Positions 1 to 7,623 of a DNA stretch of 64,000 nt are shown piece by piece (positions within the stretch are counted from its first letter, which is position 1; each line of letters opens with the position of its first letter). The notes below the pieces were generated by a model. It worked only from the letters and a program-made list of their open reading frames with translations. It was not told the origin of the DNA and searched no databases. Both the position numbers and the translations under genes were made by a program. Origin of the DNA: Cellulomonas cellasea (GTDB taxonomy: Bacteria > Actinomycetota > Actinomycetes > Actinomycetales > Cellulomonadaceae); assembly GCF_006538745.1 (NCBI RefSeq), contig NZ_BJLR01000030.1, positions 124,001 through 188,000 of the forward strand, read 5' to 3'.

Positions 1-780
1 GAACGCGCGCGTACGGGGGTGCGTCGGGGCGTCGAGCACCTGCGCGGGCGGGCCCTGCTCGACGACGCGGCCGGCGTCCATGAACACGACGTGGTCGGCG
101 ATCCCGCGCGCGAAGCCGATCTCGTGCGTGACGACGAGCATCGTCGTGCCGGTGCGCGCGAGGTCCGCGATGACGTCGAGGACCTCGCCGACGAGCTCGG
201 GGTCCAGCGCGGAGGTCGGTTCGTCGAAGAGCAGCACGCGGGGCCGGGTCGCGAGCGCCCGGGCGATCGCGACGCGCTGCTGCTGACCGCCCGAGAGCTG
301 GCGCGGGCGGGCGTCGGCCTTGTCGGCGAGCCCGACGCGGGCGAGCAGGGCGCGCGCCTCGACCTCGACCTCGGCGCGCGGGCGGCCCTGCGCGGAGACG
401 GGCGCCTCGACGAGGTTCTCGAGCACCGTGAGGTGCGGGAAGAGGTTGAACGACTGGAACACGAAGCCGATGCCCGTGCGCTGGCGCAGGACGTCCTTCT
501 CCTTGAGCTCGCGCAGCGCGTCGCCCCGGCGCCGGTAGCCGATGATGTCGCCGTCGATCGCCACGAACCCGCGGTCGACGCGCTCGAGGTGGTTGATCAC
601 GCGCAGCAGGGTCGACTTGCCTGAGCCCGACGGGCCCAGGACGACGGTCACGGTGCCCGGCGCGAGGTCGAGGTCGATGCCCGCGAGCACCTCGAGCGTG
701 CCGTAGCTCTTGTGCACGTCGTGGACCTCGATGCGCCCGACGCCGGTGCGGGTCGCGGGCAGGGCGGGTGCGGCGGTCAT
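1..780 (-). CDS. Polar amino-acid ABC transporter, ATP-binding protein (3' end outside window)
   Basis: Energises uptake of an amino acid or amino-acid-like solute together with the downstream-named permease at 777-1934. Seen in the reading frame from ATG at 780: Walker A GPSGSGKST (residues 49-57), Q-loop region FVFQSFNLFPHL, signature LSGGQQQR (from about 162), Walker B LLFDEPTSALDPE (about 183) and H-loop VVTHE (His about 219). This is the GlnQ/HisP/TcyN subfamily. The gene is cut by the window edge after about 260 codons, close to its normal C-terminus. Its ATG overlaps the permease stop by 4 bases (ATGA). Context (two flavin monooxygenases, a GNAT enzyme and a Cys-rich leader) suggests a sulfur-containing amino acid as substrate; that part is inference. 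Confidence 0.93.
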   Translation of the reverse strand, partial: MTAAPALPATRTGVGRIEVHDVHKSYGTLEVLAGIDLDLAPGTVTVVLGPSGSGKSTLLRVINHLERVDRGFVAIDGDIIGYRRRGDALRELKEKDVLRQRTGIGFVFQSFNLFPHLTVLENLVEAPVSAQGRPRAEVEVEARALLARVGLADKADARPRQLSGGQQQRVAIARALATRPRVLLFDEPTSALDPELVGEVLDVIADLARTGTTMLVVTHEIGFARGIADHVVFMDAGRVVEQGPPAQVLDAPTHPRTRAF

Positions 781-1934
781 CCGTGGTCTCCGTGCGTCGG
801 TGCGGTCGGGGTGGTGCGCGTGAGGTGGCCACGGGTGCCGGTGCCCCGGGCGAACCCGGGCGGGACGCTCGCCGGCACCGGGCGGCCGGTCGCGCGGGCG
901 CCGAGCACCGCGAACGTCCAGCGCACGCGCTGCAGCGGCGTCGGGGGCAGGGTCCGCAGCGCGCCGCGGGCGTAGTACCGCTCGAGGTAGAACTGCGCGA
1001 CCGTCAGCACCGTCGTGAGCACGAGGTACCAGATCGCCGCGACGAGCAGCAGCGGGACGACGCGCTGGTTGCGGCCGTAGATGACGCCGACGGTGTAGAA
1101 CAGCTCCCCGTACGCGAGCACGTAGACCACCGAGGTGCCCTTGACCAGGCCGATGATCTCGTTGATCGAGGTCGGCACCACCGTGCGCATGGCCTGCGGG
1201 AGCACGATGCGCCACTGCTGGCGCGCCCGCGGGATGCCGAGCGACGCCGCGGCCTCGTGCTGGCCCTGGTCGACGCCGAGGATCCCCGCGCGGACGATCT
1301 CGGCCGAGTACGCCGCCTGGGAGAGCCCGAGCCCGAGCACCGCAGCGCCGAACTTGTCGATCACGTCGAGCGTCCCGACCTCGGCGAACGCCGGCCCGAA
1401 CGGGATGCCGAACGACAGCGTCGGGTACAGGTAGGCCAGGTTGTACCAGAGCAGCAGCTGCAGGATCAGCGGCACCGAGCGGAACACCCAGACGTAGGAC
1501 CACGCGACCGACTGCAGGAGCGGCGAGCGCGAGAGCCGCATGAGGGCGAGGACCGTGCCGAGCCCGAAGCCGACGACCGCCGCGGCGGCCGTGAGGCGCA
1601 CGGTCCCCCACAGCCCGCCGAGCACCGACGGCCACGTGAGGTACTGCGCGACGACGTCCCACTCCCAGTGCTCGTTCGTCACGAGCGAGCTCACGACCAT
1701 CGCGACGAGCACGGCGACGACGGCGGTGGCGACCCACCGCGCGGGGTGCCGGGCGGGCACGACGCGCAGGTCCGCGAACGACGTCGCCCCCGGTGCGGCC
1801 GCGCGCGCCCGACCGACGGCCGCGCCGCCCGTCGGGGGCGCGGCGTCGCCTGCCTGCGCCGGTCCGTCGGGGCGCAGCGGGGGCGGCGGCGCGAGCTGGC
1901 GCGACTCGTCCTGGGGCAGCGAGACGGTGCTCAT
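777..1934 (-). CDS. Polar amino-acid ABC transporter permease (HisM/GlnP type)
   Basis: Membrane permease of the 3-TM polar amino-acid ABC family, 385 residues. ATG at 1934 is chosen because it overlaps the stop of the GNAT gene (ATGA). A Pro/Ala-rich cytoplasmic extension of about 60 residues precedes the first membrane segment (around 65-85), then the BPD_transp_1 core. The EAA loop is visible as EAAASLGIPRARQQW, followed by the IVLPQAMRTVVPTSINE segment typical of HisM-like permeases. The last 50 residues are basic and cytoplasmic. A substrate-binding protein is not present in the window and is expected beyond position 1. The long N-terminal extension is unusual compared with short enterobacterial homologues but common in actinobacteria. 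Confidence 0.92.
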   Translation of the reverse strand: MSTVSLPQDESRQLAPPPPLRPDGPAQAGDAAPPTGGAAVGRARAAAPGATSFADLRVVPARHPARWVATAVVAVLVAMVVSSLVTNEHWEWDVVAQYLTWPSVLGGLWGTVRLTAAAAVVGFGLGTVLALMRLSRSPLLQSVAWSYVWVFRSVPLILQLLLWYNLAYLYPTLSFGIPFGPAFAEVGTLDVIDKFGAAVLGLGLSQAAYSAEIVRAGILGVDQGQHEAAASLGIPRARQQWRIVLPQAMRTVVPTSINEIIGLVKGTSVVYVLAYGELFYTVGVIYGRNQRVVPLLLVAAIWYLVLTTVLTVAQFYLERYYARGALRTLPPTPLQRVRWTFAVLGARATGRPVPASVPPGFARGTGTRGHLTRTTPTAPTHGDHG

Positions 1935-2575
1935 GAGGTGACTCCCAGCCACTTCTCGAAGGGCAACGGTCCGGCCGGCTGGACGGCCGGGTCGAACAGG
2001 GGCGTGTAGCCGGTGTGCAGGTACAGCGCGGCGGCCTCGGGCTGCCGCGGTCCTGTCGTGAGGTAGACCCGCGCGTAACCGGCGCGCGCGGCACGCTCCT
2101 CGAGCTCGGCGAGGACGACGCGCGCGAGCCCCCGGCGGCGGTGCGCGCTCGCGGTCCAGATGCGCTTGAGCTCGGCCGTCGCGACCACGGGCGTGGCGTC
2201 CGCCGCGCGGGCGTCCGCCCGGGCCAGCCGGCCGGCGTCCCCGAGCTCGGGCTCGACGCGGCGGCGGAACGCGCCGCCGGCGACCGGGAGTCCGTCCTCG
2301 AGCACGAGGACGAGCTCGCCGTCCGGCGCCGCGAACTCGTGCGCCGGGTAGCGGGCCATCTCGGCGCGCAGCGCGTCGACCCCGAAGTGCTCGGCGTACC
2401 GCGTCGCGTACTCGTGCGCGAGCTCGTCGAGGAGGGGGCGCACGAGCGGGTCGTCGAGGAGCACCGACCGCACCTCGCGCACCGCTCCGGCGCTCGCCCC
2501 GCCGGTCGCCCCGGTGGGCCGGCCGGCTGCCGGTTCGCCGGGGACGCGCGCCGGGCGGGTCGTGGTCGCGGTCAC
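1931..2575 (-). CDS. GNAT family N-acetyltransferase
   Basis: Predicted acetyl-CoA-dependent N-acetyltransferase, 214 residues. The acetyl-CoA binding motif A is visible as AHRRRGLARVVL, followed by the beta5/alpha4 region ARVYLTTGPRQPEAAALYLHTGY and a C-terminal FDP...PFEKWL strand. GTG at 2575 overlaps the DUF1684 stop (GTGA) and the stop overlaps the permease start, so it lies in the middle of a coupled operon. In Bacillus, GNAT enzymes are linked to flavin monooxygenases and amino-acid ABC transporters in the ytm and yxe operons, where YxeL acetylates S-(2-succino)cysteine. A similar protecting-group role here is an inference from context, not from the sequence itself. Confidence 0.85.
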   Translation of the reverse strand: MTATTTRPARVPGEPAAGRPTGATGGASAGAVREVRSVLLDDPLVRPLLDELAHEYATRYAEHFGVDALRAEMARYPAHEFAAPDGELVLVLEDGLPVAGGAFRRRVEPELGDAGRLARADARAADATPVVATAELKRIWTASAHRRRGLARVVLAELEERAARAGYARVYLTTGPRQPEAAALYLHTGYTPLFDPAVQPAGPLPFEKWLGVTS

Positions 2576-3510
2576 CGGGCGGCCTCGGCGTGCGCGGCGC
2601 CCACGGCCCCGGCGACCACCCGGTGCGGCGCACGCTCCCCGACCTCGACCGCGTACGGCACGTGGTTGCCGGCGACGGGCGCCGGGCACGTGCCGTGGTC
2701 GCTGAACGCGAACGGCAGGTTGAGCAGCCGGTTCAGGTCGAGCCGCACGGTGGTCGCCGCGTCGGCCGGGCGCTCGACGTGCAGCACGCGCCACGGCGCG
2801 GTGCCGGGCGCCTCGTCGGTGAGCAGCAGCGTCGCGTCGGTGCCGCCGGGCGCGCCCGTGAGCCGCAGGGTCGTCACGGTGCCGCCGCGCACGAGGTCCA
2901 CCTCGCCGACGAGCGTCACGTGGTGCACGAGCCGCGGCTGCGCGGCGCCGACGGTCACCGGCTGCGGCTCGTCGTACCAGCGCACGGGGGCGTCGAGGAT
3001 CCAGGAGGCGTCGTACGGGAACGTCGCGACGCCGTCGAAGCCGAGCCGCGCGGGCGCCCAGGCGTCCCGCAGCCGCAGCGCGTCGCGCCCCGTCCGGCGC
3101 ACGAGCTCGACCGCGACCTCGGCGGGCTCGCCCCGCGGGTCGTCGGCCGCGCGGCCGGCCGGGCGGAAGCGCGCGACGACCTGCGAGCCCCCCTCCTGGA
3201 CCGCGAAGTCGGCGGTCCCGTCGAGCGCGTCGGCGGCGCCCGTCAGGACCAGCCCGTCCGCGCGCTGCGCGAGCAGGTGCACGTGGCCGGCCGGGTCGGT
3301 CCACCACGTGCCGGGGACCCCCTCGACGGCCGACGGCCGCGACGCGAGCCAGCGCAGGGCGACCGGGGTCAGCCAGCCGTGCGGCTCCGCGAGCGCCCGC
3401 TCGCGCTCAGCACGCCACCGGGTCCACGCGAGCGGGGCGCCGGGGCGCGGGTCGTCGGGGTCGGGGGGCGTGCCCGTCGTCGTGCCGGGTCGCGTCGTGG
3501 TGCTCGTCAT
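2572..3510 (-). CDS. DUF1684 family protein
   Basis: 312-residue cytoplasmic protein of the DUF1684 family, whose biochemical function is unknown. The family hallmarks are an N-terminal W..ER...L..P.GWL segment and the C-terminal LDLNRLLNLPFAFSDHGTCP...NHVPYAVEVGE block, both visible here. A purine-rich stretch GAGAGGA lies 7-13 bases before the ATG at 3510, so this gene has its own ribosome site, while its end overlaps the next gene by 4 bases. DUF1684 genes often lie beside flavin monooxygenases and ABC transporters, as here. No catalytic residues can be assigned. Confidence 0.88.
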   Translation of the reverse strand: MTSTTTRPGTTTGTPPDPDDPRPGAPLAWTRWRAERERALAEPHGWLTPVALRWLASRPSAVEGVPGTWWTDPAGHVHLLAQRADGLVLTGAADALDGTADFAVQEGGSQVVARFRPAGRAADDPRGEPAEVAVELVRRTGRDALRLRDAWAPARLGFDGVATFPYDASWILDAPVRWYDEPQPVTVGAAQPRLVHHVTLVGEVDLVRGGTVTTLRLTGAPGGTDATLLLTDEAPGTAPWRVLHVERPADAATTVRLDLNRLLNLPFAFSDHGTCPAPVAGNHVPYAVEVGERAPHRVVAGAVGAAHAEAAR

Positions 3511-3538
3511 GGGAGGTCCTCTCGGGGTGCGGTGGTGG

Positions 3539-4936
3539 TCAGCCGACGAGCGCCGCGGCGGCGCGCTCCGGGTCGGTCGCGCGCGGGCGGGTCGTGGCCG
3601 GGCGGGCGAGGCCGAGGTGGTCGCGCAGCGTCGGGCCGGCGTACTCGGTGCGGAACGAGCCGCGCTCCTGCAGCAGCGGGACGACCCGGTCGAGCACGTC
3701 GTCGAGCCCGCCGGGCGTCAGGTGCGGCACGAGGATGAAGCCGTCGCTCGCGTCGGCCTGCACGAAGCGGTCGAGCTCGTCCGCCACGTGCTGCGCGGTC
3801 CCGACGAACGACCCGCGCGACGTGACCTCGATGACGAGCTCGCGGATGGACCAGCCGTTCGCCGCCGCCCGCGCGCGCCACTCGGCCACGACGGGGCGGG
3901 GGTCCTTGACGTGCCGGACCCGCCCCCGCGTGATGCCGTCGGCCTGCGGGTCCGGCTCGACGTCCGGCAGCGGGCCCTCGGGGTCGTACGCGGTGAGGTC
4001 CGTGCCCCAGACCTGCTCGAGGAAGGCGATCGCGGTCGGCCCCGGCACCTGCTGGAGCCGGATCTCCCGCGCGCGCTCGCGGGCCTCGGCGTCGGTGTCC
4101 CCGAGCACGACGGTCGTCGCGGGCAGGATCTTGAGGGAACCCGCGGGGCGTCCCGCGGCCTCGAGGCGCGTGGCGACGTCCCGGTAGAACGCCTGTCCCG
4201 CCTCGAACGTCGAGTGCATCGAGAAGATGACGTCGGCGGTCCGGGCCGCGAAGTCCCGGCCCTCGGGCGAGTCGCCCGCCTGGAACAGCACCGGGTGGCC
4301 CTGCGGCCCGCGCGGCGTCGTGAACTCTCCGCGCACGTCGAAGTGGCGCCCGTGGTGCTCGACGGGGTGCACCGCGCCCGGGCGCAGGAACACGCCGGCC
4401 TCGGTGTCCGCGACCACCGCGTCGTCGTCCCACGAGTCCCACAGGGCCCGCGCGACCTCGACGAGCTCCGCGGCACGCTCGTAGCGCTCGGCGTAGGGCA
4501 GGAACCCGCCGCGCCGGAAGTTGGCGCCCGTGAACGCGTCCGGCGACGTCACGAGGTTCCACGCCGCACGGCCGCCCGAGAGGATGTCGAGCGTGGCGAA
4601 CTGCCGCGCGAGCTCCCACGGCTCGTTGAAGGTCGTGCTGATCGTCCCCGCGAGCCCGAGCCGCTCGGTCACCGCCGCGAGCGCGGCCAGCACCGGCAGC
4701 GTGTCGGGTCGCCCGACGACGTCGAGGTCGTGGATGAGCCCCTTGTGCTCGCGCAGCCGCAGGCCCTCCGCGAGGAAGAAGAAGTCGAGCTTCGCCGCCT
4801 CGGCCCGCCGCGCGAGGTGCTCGAACGACGCGAAGTCGATCTGGCTGCCCGAGCGGGGGTCGGTCCAGACGGTCGTGCTGTTGACGCCCGGGAAGTGGAT
4901 GCCGAGGTGGATCTGCTTGCGGGGCCCCTTCGTCAT
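3539..4936 (-). CDS. NtaA/SnaA/DszA-family flavin-dependent monooxygenase
   Basis: FMN-dependent monooxygenase of the bacterial luciferase superfamily, NtaA/SnaA/DszA/YtnJ branch, 465 residues (usual size about 440-470). Seen: N-terminal KQIHLGIHFPGVNSTTVWTDP typical of the branch, the SGGRAAWNLVTS block (about 135-150) that contributes to the FMN site, PVLFQAGDSPEGRDFAA and the C-terminal LRDHLGL. Enzymes of this branch cleave C-S or C-N bonds using reduced flavin supplied by a separate reductase, which is not in the window. ATG at 4936 is preferred; an in-frame GTG at 4945 overlaps the previous gene's stop (GTGA) and is a real alternative. Likely role: oxidative release of sulfur from an organosulfur or modified cysteine substrate (inference). 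Confidence 0.9.
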   Translation of the reverse strand: MTKGPRKQIHLGIHFPGVNSTTVWTDPRSGSQIDFASFEHLARRAEAAKLDFFFLAEGLRLREHKGLIHDLDVVGRPDTLPVLAALAAVTERLGLAGTISTTFNEPWELARQFATLDILSGGRAAWNLVTSPDAFTGANFRRGGFLPYAERYERAAELVEVARALWDSWDDDAVVADTEAGVFLRPGAVHPVEHHGRHFDVRGEFTTPRGPQGHPVLFQAGDSPEGRDFAARTADVIFSMHSTFEAGQAFYRDVATRLEAAGRPAGSLKILPATTVVLGDTDAEARERAREIRLQQVPGPTAIAFLEQVWGTDLTAYDPEGPLPDVEPDPQADGITRGRVRHVKDPRPVVAEWRARAAANGWSIRELVIEVTSRGSFVGTAQHVADELDRFVQADASDGFILVPHLTPGGLDDVLDRVVPLLQERGSFRTEYAGPTLRDHLGLARPATTRPRATDPERAAAALVG

Positions 4937-4941
4937 CGCGG

Positions 4942-6105
4942 TCACGCGATCGCAGCGGAGAAGCGGTTCGCGGGCCGGCGCAGGTTCAGCGTGTCGCGGA
5001 ACGTCGTGCCGGGGTACGCGGAGCGGAAGAGCCCGCCGGCGCGCAGCCGCGGGACGACCTCGTCGACGATCTGGGCGACGTCGGTGTGCAGCGACGCGGG
5101 GCGCAGCGTGAAGCCGTCGGCCGCCCCGGTCTCGGTCCAGTCCTGCACGAGCTGGGCGAGCCCGCGGGCCGTGCCGACGTGCGCGAACGAGCCGGTCTCC
5201 CAGCGCGTGCCCTCGAGCGACTGGAGCAGGTCGAGGCGCGCCTGGGCGCTCGCCTCGTCGGGGCCGAGGACCACGAGCGCGTCGACGAGCACGCGCAGGG
5301 ACCCGGGGTCGCGCCCGGCCTCGGCGGCGGCCGCGCGGACCTCGGCGCGCCGGGCGGCCGCGTCGGACTGGCTCGTGGCCCGGATGCGCACGACGTCGGC
5401 GTGCCGGGCGGCCAGCGCGAGGGAGGCGGGCGACTGCGCGCGCACGACGACCGGCGGCTGCCCCTGCGGCGAGCGCGGCGTGATCGACGGGCCCTTCACG
5501 GCGAAGTGGATGCCGTCGTGGTCGACGTAGTGCAGCTTGGAGCGGTCCACGAACCGGTGCGTCGCGACGTCGCGGATCTCGGCGTCGTCCTCCCAGCTGT
5601 CCCAGAGCCGGCGCACGATCTCGACCGCCTCGTCTGCCTCCGCGACCGCGTCGGCCTCGCTCTGCGCGGGCTTGCGTCCGAACGCCGCCGCGACCTCGTC
5701 GGTCGTGGACCAGCCGACCTGCCACGCCGCCCGGCCGCCGCTCGCGTGGTCGACCGTCTGGATCGCCTTCGAGACGTGGAACGGCTCGGTGTGCGTCGTG
5801 TCGACGGTCGCGACGAGCCCGATGCCGCGCGAGCGCGGTGCGAGTCGCGCGGCCACGAGCACCGCGTCGAGGCGTCCGCGCAGCGTCGTGTCGCGGCTCG
5901 GCTGGAGCGCGAACGCGTCGTCGAGCAGGACGAAGTCGAGCGCACCACGCTGGGCGGTCTCGACGAGCTCGACGAGCCGCTCGGGGTCGAACAGCCGGCG
6001 GGCCTCGGAGCCGACCGTGCGCCACGCGGCGGGGTGCGCGCCGGCGTCGGACAGGTCGAGCCCCAGGTGCACGGGCGGGTTCGCGGTGGGGTCGGGGCGA
6101 GGCAT
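4942..6105 (-). CDS. NtaA-like LLM-class flavin-dependent oxidoreductase, short form
   Basis: Second luciferase-like enzyme of the operon, 387 residues, about 80 shorter than its downstream partner. The FMN-site block is conserved as HASGGRAAWQVGWSTTDE, the AVEIVRRLWDSWEDDAEI segment parallels the partner's ALWDSWDDDAVV, and the C-terminus TTFRDTLNLRRP is equivalent to the partner's LRDHLGL. This suggests an old duplication. ATG at 6105 has a GGAACG element upstream and no start further 5' shows similarity. About 190 bases of structured leader DNA separate it from a cysteine-rich leader peptide at 6299-6406. Substrate unknown; a role in organosulfur oxidation is inferred. Confidence 0.87.
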   Translation of the reverse strand: MPRPDPTANPPVHLGLDLSDAGAHPAAWRTVGSEARRLFDPERLVELVETAQRGALDFVLLDDAFALQPSRDTTLRGRLDAVLVAARLAPRSRGIGLVATVDTTHTEPFHVSKAIQTVDHASGGRAAWQVGWSTTDEVAAAFGRKPAQSEADAVAEADEAVEIVRRLWDSWEDDAEIRDVATHRFVDRSKLHYVDHDGIHFAVKGPSITPRSPQGQPPVVVRAQSPASLALAARHADVVRIRATSQSDAAARRAEVRAAAAEAGRDPGSLRVLVDALVVLGPDEASAQARLDLLQSLEGTRWETGSFAHVGTARGLAQLVQDWTETGAADGFTLRPASLHTDVAQIVDEVVPRLRAGGLFRSAYPGTTFRDTLNLRRPANRFSAAIA

Positions 6106-6209
6106 GGGCGTTCCGTTCTGCGGGTGCGGGCACGCCGGCGGGCACGCCGGTGGGGCGCGGACCGAGGGGCGTACGGGTCGACCGCTGAGCACGCGAGGGC
6201 GCGCGGTGG

Positions 6210-6244
6210 CACGTCGCGACGGGCAGCGAGGTGCCCGTGACGTG
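6210..6244 (-). promoter_or_regulatory. Strong mRNA hairpin between leader peptide and first structural gene
   Basis: The minus-strand transcript can fold CACGTC-ACGGGCA with TGCCCGT-cgc-GACGTG around a 6-base CCTCGC loop, a 13-bp stem with one 3-base bulge. It lies 54 bases after the leader stop and about 105 bases before the first structural ATG. No U-tract follows, so it may be a pause, an anti-terminator partner or a Rho-related element rather than a classic terminator. Confidence 0.5.
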
Positions 6245-6260
6245 TCAGCGGGAGGGGTGC

Positions 6261-6278
6261 GGGCGGTCAGTGCCGCCC
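6261..6278 (-). promoter_or_regulatory. Short GC hairpin after the leader stop codon
   Basis: GGGCGG and CCGCCC are separated by a 6-base loop, 20-38 bases downstream of the leader stop in the minus-strand transcript. Together with the hairpins at 6210-6244 and 6356-6377 it makes the leader region capable of alternative folds, as expected for attenuation. Functional status is inferred only. Confidence 0.35.
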
Positions 6279-6298
6279 GGTCACGAGGAGAGCCGTGC

Positions 6299-6406
6299 TC
6301 AGACGAGCGCGCTGCGACAGCAGGTGAGCGCGCGGCTGCCACCCGGCGGACAACAGGACGTGCGCGGTCGCACGTCCGGTCCGGCGGCGGTGGGTCGCCC
6401 GCTCAT
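6299..6406 (-). CDS. Cysteine-rich leader peptide (putative Cys-responsive uORF)
   Basis: 35-codon reading frame from ATG at 6406 to TGA at 6299. It has two Cys-Cys pairs (residues 18-19 in RTSCCPPGG and 29-30 in RALTCCRSALV). An AAGGAG Shine-Dalgarno sequence (6415-6420) lies 8 bases before the ATG, one of the best ribosome sites in this part of the window, which argues that the frame is translated. It precedes two flavin monooxygenases and an amino-acid ABC transporter. In mycobacteria, poly-cysteine uORFs attenuate sulfur-acquisition operons according to cysteine supply; the same role is inferred here. No homology to a named family is claimed. Confidence 0.7.
   Translation of the reverse strand: MSGRPTAAGPDVRPRTSCCPPGGSRALTCCRSALV
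6356..6377 (-). repeat. Inverted repeat inside the Cys leader peptide
   Basis: Perfect 9-bp arms GGACGTGCG (6356-6364) and CGCACGTCC (6369-6377) around CGGT. It covers leader codons 10-17, immediately before the first Cys-Cys pair. A ribosome stalled at those Cys codons would keep this stem open, which is the geometry expected of a sensor hairpin. Confidence 0.5.
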
Positions 6407-6425
6407 CTCGTCGTCTCCTTCATCC

Positions 6426-6444
6426 GACCGGCACCGTGCCGGTC
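6426..6444. promoter_or_regulatory. Interrupted palindrome upstream of the leader ribosome site
   Basis: GACCGGCAC-C-GTGCCGGTC, 9-bp perfect arms with a single central base, 5 bases upstream of the AAGGAG of the leader peptide. It could be a repressor operator or a 5' UTR hairpin. The rest of the stretch 6445-6540 shows no gene and no convincing -35/-10 pair. Confidence 0.4.
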
Positions 6445-6540
6445 CGGTCGCGCATCGTTGCCGTGGGCGTCGCCGCTCACGACCAGGTCCTCACCCGGGG
6501 CACCCCGCCGTGCGGAGGGTTGCCGTCCAGCCAGCCGGGG

Positions 6541-7164
6541 CTACGCGCTGGAGCTCATGACCACCGCGGTCCGGGGACTGCGGTGCGGGGAAACTAGCAC
6601 CGTCACGTGAGCGGTCAACTGTTTCGCGGAAATGCTCAGATGCTGGACGTCGTGTCCACGGCCGCGGGCACGGCGACGCGACCCCGGGCGCGTCGTGGCG
6701 TCCGGGGTCGCGGGGTCGTCCCAGTGCTCGTAGAAGGCTCGGAGCACGGCGTTCGCGTGCCGCACGGTCCGCGGTTGGTACCGGTCGTCCAGGTACTGCT
6801 TCGGGGTGACGGGGTTGACCGTTCCAGCCGTGGCGACGGACGACGTGCGTCCGTCCGCACCGGGCTTGACGGCCGACCGGAGCCACAGCGAGTACTCGCG
6901 CCCGTCGTCGGGAGTCGCCTTGTCCCACTCGACACGTACGGCGCTGAGCCAGCGCCACCACCGCAGGAGGTCGTAGGCGCAGCTGCGCACGCTCCCGGGG
7001 CGGTTCCCTCGGGAAGTGAACTCGATGAGGAAATGCTCAACGGGTTCTACGGGACGGCCTACAGCATCAACGACGAGCCACGGCGACGGGCCGGCCACGT
7101 TGATGACTGCGCCCCAACACGGGAGCGTCAGCGTTCGAAGGTCTCGTGCAGCCGAACCGTGCAC
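6541..7164 (-). pseudogene. Tyrosine recombinase/integrase remnant, N-terminal part only
   Basis: Residues about 38-148 match the N-terminal SAM-like core-binding domain of actinobacterial phage-type integrases: FTSRGNRPGSVRS, YDLLRWWRWL, VKPGADGRTSSVATAGTVNP, KQYLDDRY.PRTVRHANAVLRAFYEHW. After about residue 148 (near 6720) the frame runs into unrelated Arg-rich sequence. The catalytic domain (R...HxxR...Y) is absent, so it cannot be an active recombinase. The nominal GTG start at 7164 is not trusted. No partner phage genes or att repeats were found nearby; read it as the scar of a lost element. Confidence 0.75.
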
Positions 7165-7261
7165 CGGAGTCCTCCTCGAGCAGCCTGACCTGTCGAGAAC
7201 GGTCTAGTGCCAGGGAGTTCGCGTCGGCGCTGCTGCGGCCGCGTGTCGCTGCTCAGTCCGG

Positions 7262-7468
7262 TCAACACCCCCAGCGCACGCGCCGCAGCTGGCGGACCGG
7301 CTCGGCGTCCTCGGGCGCACCACGCGGGGTGCGCTCGAGCACGACACAGATGTCCTGCTGCGGCGCGACGTTCCACGACGGCGCGGTCTCCTCGTCGACG
7401 ATCTCCTGCACGGCCAGGGCGCCCGCGATGTCGGCGTCCCGGCGCGCGCTCGCGTACCTGCCACACAT
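7262..7468 (-). pseudogene. Truncated SRAP (YedK/HMCES) domain gene
   Basis: The frame starts MCGRYASARRDADIA, with the invariant Cys2 that forms the DNA-protein crosslink with abasic sites in SRAP proteins. It continues through PSWNVAPQQDICVVLER and QLRRVRWG, then stops after 68 residues, just where intact proteins read RWGLVPSWAKD. About 70% of the domain, including the active-site Glu and His region, is missing. The break lies about 100 bases from the integrase remnant, so both may have been cut by one deletion. Not expected to function. Confidence 0.75.
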
Positions 7469-7623
7469 GCGACCACCCTCGCGCACGGGGCGGCGCTCCG
7501 CGCGTCGCGCACGCCGGCGTTCCGCGCGACCGCCGGCGGCGAGCACGGGGTGACCGACGGGCCCAGCATCGCGACGCAGATGTCGTCGTGGTCCCCGCAG
7601 CGCAGCTGTGAGCCGTCGAGGCG

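Noticed and set aside
2015-5530. Long plus-strand frame opposite the sulfur operon
   Set aside because: Low-complexity Arg/Ser-rich translation and no start signal; the minus-strand genes carry family motifs and coupled starts.
6106-6298. Possible SAM or other sulfur riboswitch in the operon leader
   Set aside because: No match to known conserved cores could be seen; the hairpins fit a leader-peptide attenuator better.
6541-7468. Active prophage or integrative element
   Set aside because: Integrase lacks the catalytic domain, and no phage genes, att repeats or tRNA target are present.
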